Positions 62,395 to 64,000 of a DNA stretch of 64,000 nucleotides are shown one piece after another. The notes below the pieces were generated by a model. That model saw only the letters and a program-made list of their open reading frames with translations, did no database searches and was not told the origin of the DNA. Origin of the DNA: JAFGRU01 sp016934985 (GTDB lineage: Bacteria; Desulfobacterota; Desulfuromonadia; Desulfuromonadales; JAAYDE01); the NCBI GenBank assembly GCA_963665045.2, contig CAXXJQ010000003.1, forward strand, positions 1 to 64,000. Direction: 5' to 3'. Made by a program: the position numbers and the translations under genes. Numbering within the stretch: position 1 is the first letter of the stretch; every line of letters starts with the position of its first letter.

Positions 62395-63159
62395 TCAGGT
62401 CGCATGAACATCCTCCAGTGTCACTTGGAAAGAGGTCGACGGGTCGCTGAGATAAAACTCGTCGTCGGGATTGAGAATGACCGCCTGGCCGGGATTGATT
62501 CGGGTCCCGTTCGATGACAAATAGGTGCCGTTCGTCGACCCGGTGTCTTCTAAGCGGAAGGTTTTTCCCGCTTCATCAAACTGTAGACTGCAATGCCTTC
62601 TGCTGATTTCCCTGGTTGAAAAGATCAGGTGACAGCTCTCACGGTTTGTGCCCATGACCAGGGGGGTGCCCCCAAGTTCCAGGGTGGCGCCCTGGTATTC
62701 ACCTGAGAGGCATTGAAGCACGGGTTTTTTTTCGCTTGGTTTTCCTATCCCGGGCTCAGGATCTTTGTCGCTGCCAGAGTCCGCCGACAATAGCGGTGTG
62801 CTTTTTGGATTTTCACCGTATTGATTCTCGCCGGGTTTGCTGTCCTGTACCATGAATATGAGCAGCACAATGGCACCGAGCAACGGAATCAAGCCAATAA
62901 GAATCCACCATCCACTACGGCCAGTGTCGTGAAGCCGCCGCACAGTTACGGCAATGCCGGGTACCAAAACCGCCAGAGTATAAATGCCACCCAATAGTCC
63001 CATCCCTGATTCAGGATTAATACTTCCAATCATGCCATCAGCAAACCCCAAAATCATGCTGGCAATAACATTGAACAATAAGAAGAACCAATATTCTTTT
63101 CTTCTTGCTCTCCCATTAAACACCGCATACTTTTTCAAAACTTCAAAATACCAGTTCAT
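62395..63159 (-). CDS. DUF805 membrane domain fused to an FHA domain
   Basis: A 254-aa protein. Residues about 1-105 are DUF805 with membrane helices and the signature RRLHDTGRSGWW (74-85). Residues about 110-145 are a linker rich in Pro/Ser/Asp. Residues about 150-250 are an FHA phosphothreonine-binding domain with ISRRHC (185-190) and GSTNGTYLSSNGT (207-219). FHA domains usually report Ser/Thr-kinase signalling; no kinase is in the window. The ATG follows AAAGGAGGGGAAAAGT. It is preceded by the conserved block at 63223. Confidence 0.88.
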   Translation of the reverse strand: MNWYFEVLKKYAVFNGRARRKEYWFFLLFNVIASMILGFADGMIGSINPESGMGLLGGIYTLAVLVPGIAVTVRRLHDTGRSGWWILIGLIPLLGAIVLLIFMVQDSKPGENQYGENPKSTPLLSADSGSDKDPEPGIGKPSEKKPVLQCLSGEYQGATLELGGTPLVMGTNRESCHLIFSTREISRRHCSLQFDEAGKTFRLEDTGSTNGTYLSSNGTRINPGQAVILNPDDEFYLSDPSTSFQVTLEDVHAT

Positions 63160-63222
63160 ACTTTTCCCCTCCTTTTTTACTGTTGCCTCAAAATTTCAGT
63201 TAACATGTCGGCTTATCAACGA

Positions 63223-63286
63223 ATAATGATTGAGACGGACATTTAATATTTTCATTCAGATTTTTTTAAAAATTGTTGGGGGAAAC
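63223..63286 (-). promoter_or_regulatory. Conserved upstream block, copy 2
   Basis: On the minus strand it reads TTTCCCCCAACAATTTTTAA, then TCTGAATGAAAATATTAAAT and GTCCGTCTCAATCATTAT. It matches the block at 59524-59585 over about 60 bases and ends 63 bases before the FHA gene start. Confidence 0.55.
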
Positions 63287-63422
63287 CACTTCAATGCTAC
63301 CGATTAGTGGCAACGGGGGGTCAACGTCCGGCAACCGACGAAATGAAAGAAAGGTGCGACGGAAACCATTTCAGGACGCAGGGCACTCTCAATTGTCTGC
63401 CTTCGTTTTGAGGGTTGTACTT

Positions 63423-64000
63423 TCAAGGTTGATGTAGTTCAAGTAATGCCCGGGTCTTTTTTAAATAGTTTTCGGTGGTCAGTTGATGGCCATTTAACCT
63501 GTGCGTTGGTTCGAGCCCCAGCCGGTGGTATCTTTTATCATCCGGCATGCGTAGATAACCGATGGTGAAAACAATGGCCGAACCGTCGCTGAGTTCGAAA
63601 ATTTTTTGGGTTGTTCCCTTGCCGTATGTCTTTTGACCGATGGATTGTGCACGCATATTTTGTGTCAGCGCTGCAATAAAGACTTCGGCGGCGCTTGCCG
63701 TATATTCGTTCTGCCAGATATATAATTCGGAGGCGTTATCGTATACAGGTGTCGTACTCCTGTATGTCTGCCGTCCGGAACGGGTTTCAACGGTTGCGAT
63801 GGAAATCTCTGGCGCAAGGAAAAGCATGGCCGTGTCGATACATTCATACAGGTCGCCGCCAGGGTTGTCTCGCAAATCTAGAACCAGAGGAGACGAGCCC
63901 GGCAGCTGACTGAGTATGAATTTCAAATCTCTTCTGGTGCTGTTGCCAAAGTTGGTTATTTTTACAATGGGGATGCCTGATCGGGAGTTGACGGTCACGG
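63423..64000 (-). CDS. S41-family C-terminal processing peptidase, partial
   Basis: The C-terminal 192 residues of a tail-specific-protease-like enzyme, cut by the right edge. IPIVKITNFGNSTRRDLKFI is the peptidase core start; LVLDLRDNPGGDLYECIDTA follows. The nucleophile region is YTASAAEVFIAAL (family form SASASE) and the base is in GQKTYGKGTTQKIFEL; ELSDGSAIVFTIGYLRMPDD ends the core. The catalytic Ser and Lys are present. Probable periplasmic processing or quality control. It is convergent with nothing nearby and lies upstream of the FHA and lipoprotein genes on the same strand (263-base gap). Confidence 0.88.
   Translation of the reverse strand, partial: VTVNSRSGIPIVKITNFGNSTRRDLKFILSQLPGSSPLVLDLRDNPGGDLYECIDTAMLFLAPEISIATVETRSGRQTYRSTTPVYDNASELYIWQNEYTASAAEVFIAALTQNMRAQSIGQKTYGKGTTQKIFELSDGSAIVFTIGYLRMPDDKRYHRLGLEPTHRLNGHQLTTENYLKKTRALLELHQP

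Noticed and set aside
1..64000. tRNA, rRNA, CRISPR arrays and riboswitches
   Set aside because: No clover-leaf with a TTCGA arm, no repeat-spacer pattern and no recognisable conserved riboswitch core was seen on reading; a covariance-model search would settle it.

Overview
The window reads as chromosomal DNA of a Gram-negative, probably anaerobic deltaproteobacterium of the Desulfuromonadales type (Geobacter/Desulfuromonas/Pelobacter relatives). This is inferred from gene content: a HypF hydrogenase maturase, a hemA / cobA-hemD / hemB heme cluster, a MacAB-TolC exporter, several lipoproteins with lipoboxes, PAS/hybrid-kinase sensors, and Cys-rich C-terminal modules often seen on signalling proteins of this group. 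No rRNA, tRNA or CRISPR array was seen. Species cannot be fixed from the sequence alone.

Bases 1-10700 hold the most unusual region. A cassette of about 2.66 kb is repeated head to tail on the minus strand. Each cassette has an inverted-repeat operator, a secreted 187-aa PDC/Cache-like protein, a 495-496-aa Nramp-related membrane transporter and a strong intrinsic terminator. Three cassettes are complete. The transporter of a fourth runs off the left edge, separated from the others by a decayed IS481-family transposase and lacking its PDC gene next to it. Four copies of the operator share identical 16-nt spacing. The fourth copy is turned around and lies between cassette 1 and a divergent gene for a membrane-anchored XRE regulator whose periplasmic part carries an EF-hand-like loop. 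The simplest reading is a self-contained sensing, transport and regulation system whose substrate is unknown. The transporters have lost the metal-binding motifs of true Nramp proteins.

Bases 10750-27400 are mostly housekeeping genes on the plus strand: a polyprenyl diphosphate synthase, hypF, adenine deaminase, dapF, a HAD nucleotidase, nfo-dtd, recQ, a DUF6122 protein, a DLH-like hydrolase, two MBL-fold hydrolases, a metallophosphoesterase and a DUF99 protein. An IS110 remnant lies after recQ. Bases 27785-35105 are sensory: two proteins with the same C-terminal CxxC module but different sensors, a hybrid histidine kinase broken by two single-base homopolymer frameshifts, and an MscS channel. 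Bases 35581-40104 form a tightly overlapping tolC-macA-macB-like export operon.

Bases 40185-51033 contain a few unknown envelope proteins, trxA, a tetrapyrrole cluster (siroheme synthase N-domain, hemA, cobA-hemD, hemB, but no hemC), DUF2270 and an M16 peptidase. A Phd/ParE-type toxin-antitoxin pair follows, bracketed by a 41-bp duplication of the end of the M16 gene. Bases 51830-64000 are accessory: a 1-kb AT-rich gap with three copies of a 17-nt motif, an 869-aa lipoprotein, an IS21-like end, a decayed VWA-type lipoprotein, and a minus-strand group of envelope or unknown genes. That group includes a DUF805-FHA protein, an 827-aa lipoprotein and an S41 peptidase cut by the right edge.

Two dispersed intergenic repeat families are present. 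One is about 500 bp with G/C-rich terminal hairpins (18069 and 47284, inverted, plus an end fragment at 20827). The other is about 130 bp (27426 and 35430, inverted, plus a fragment at 15998).
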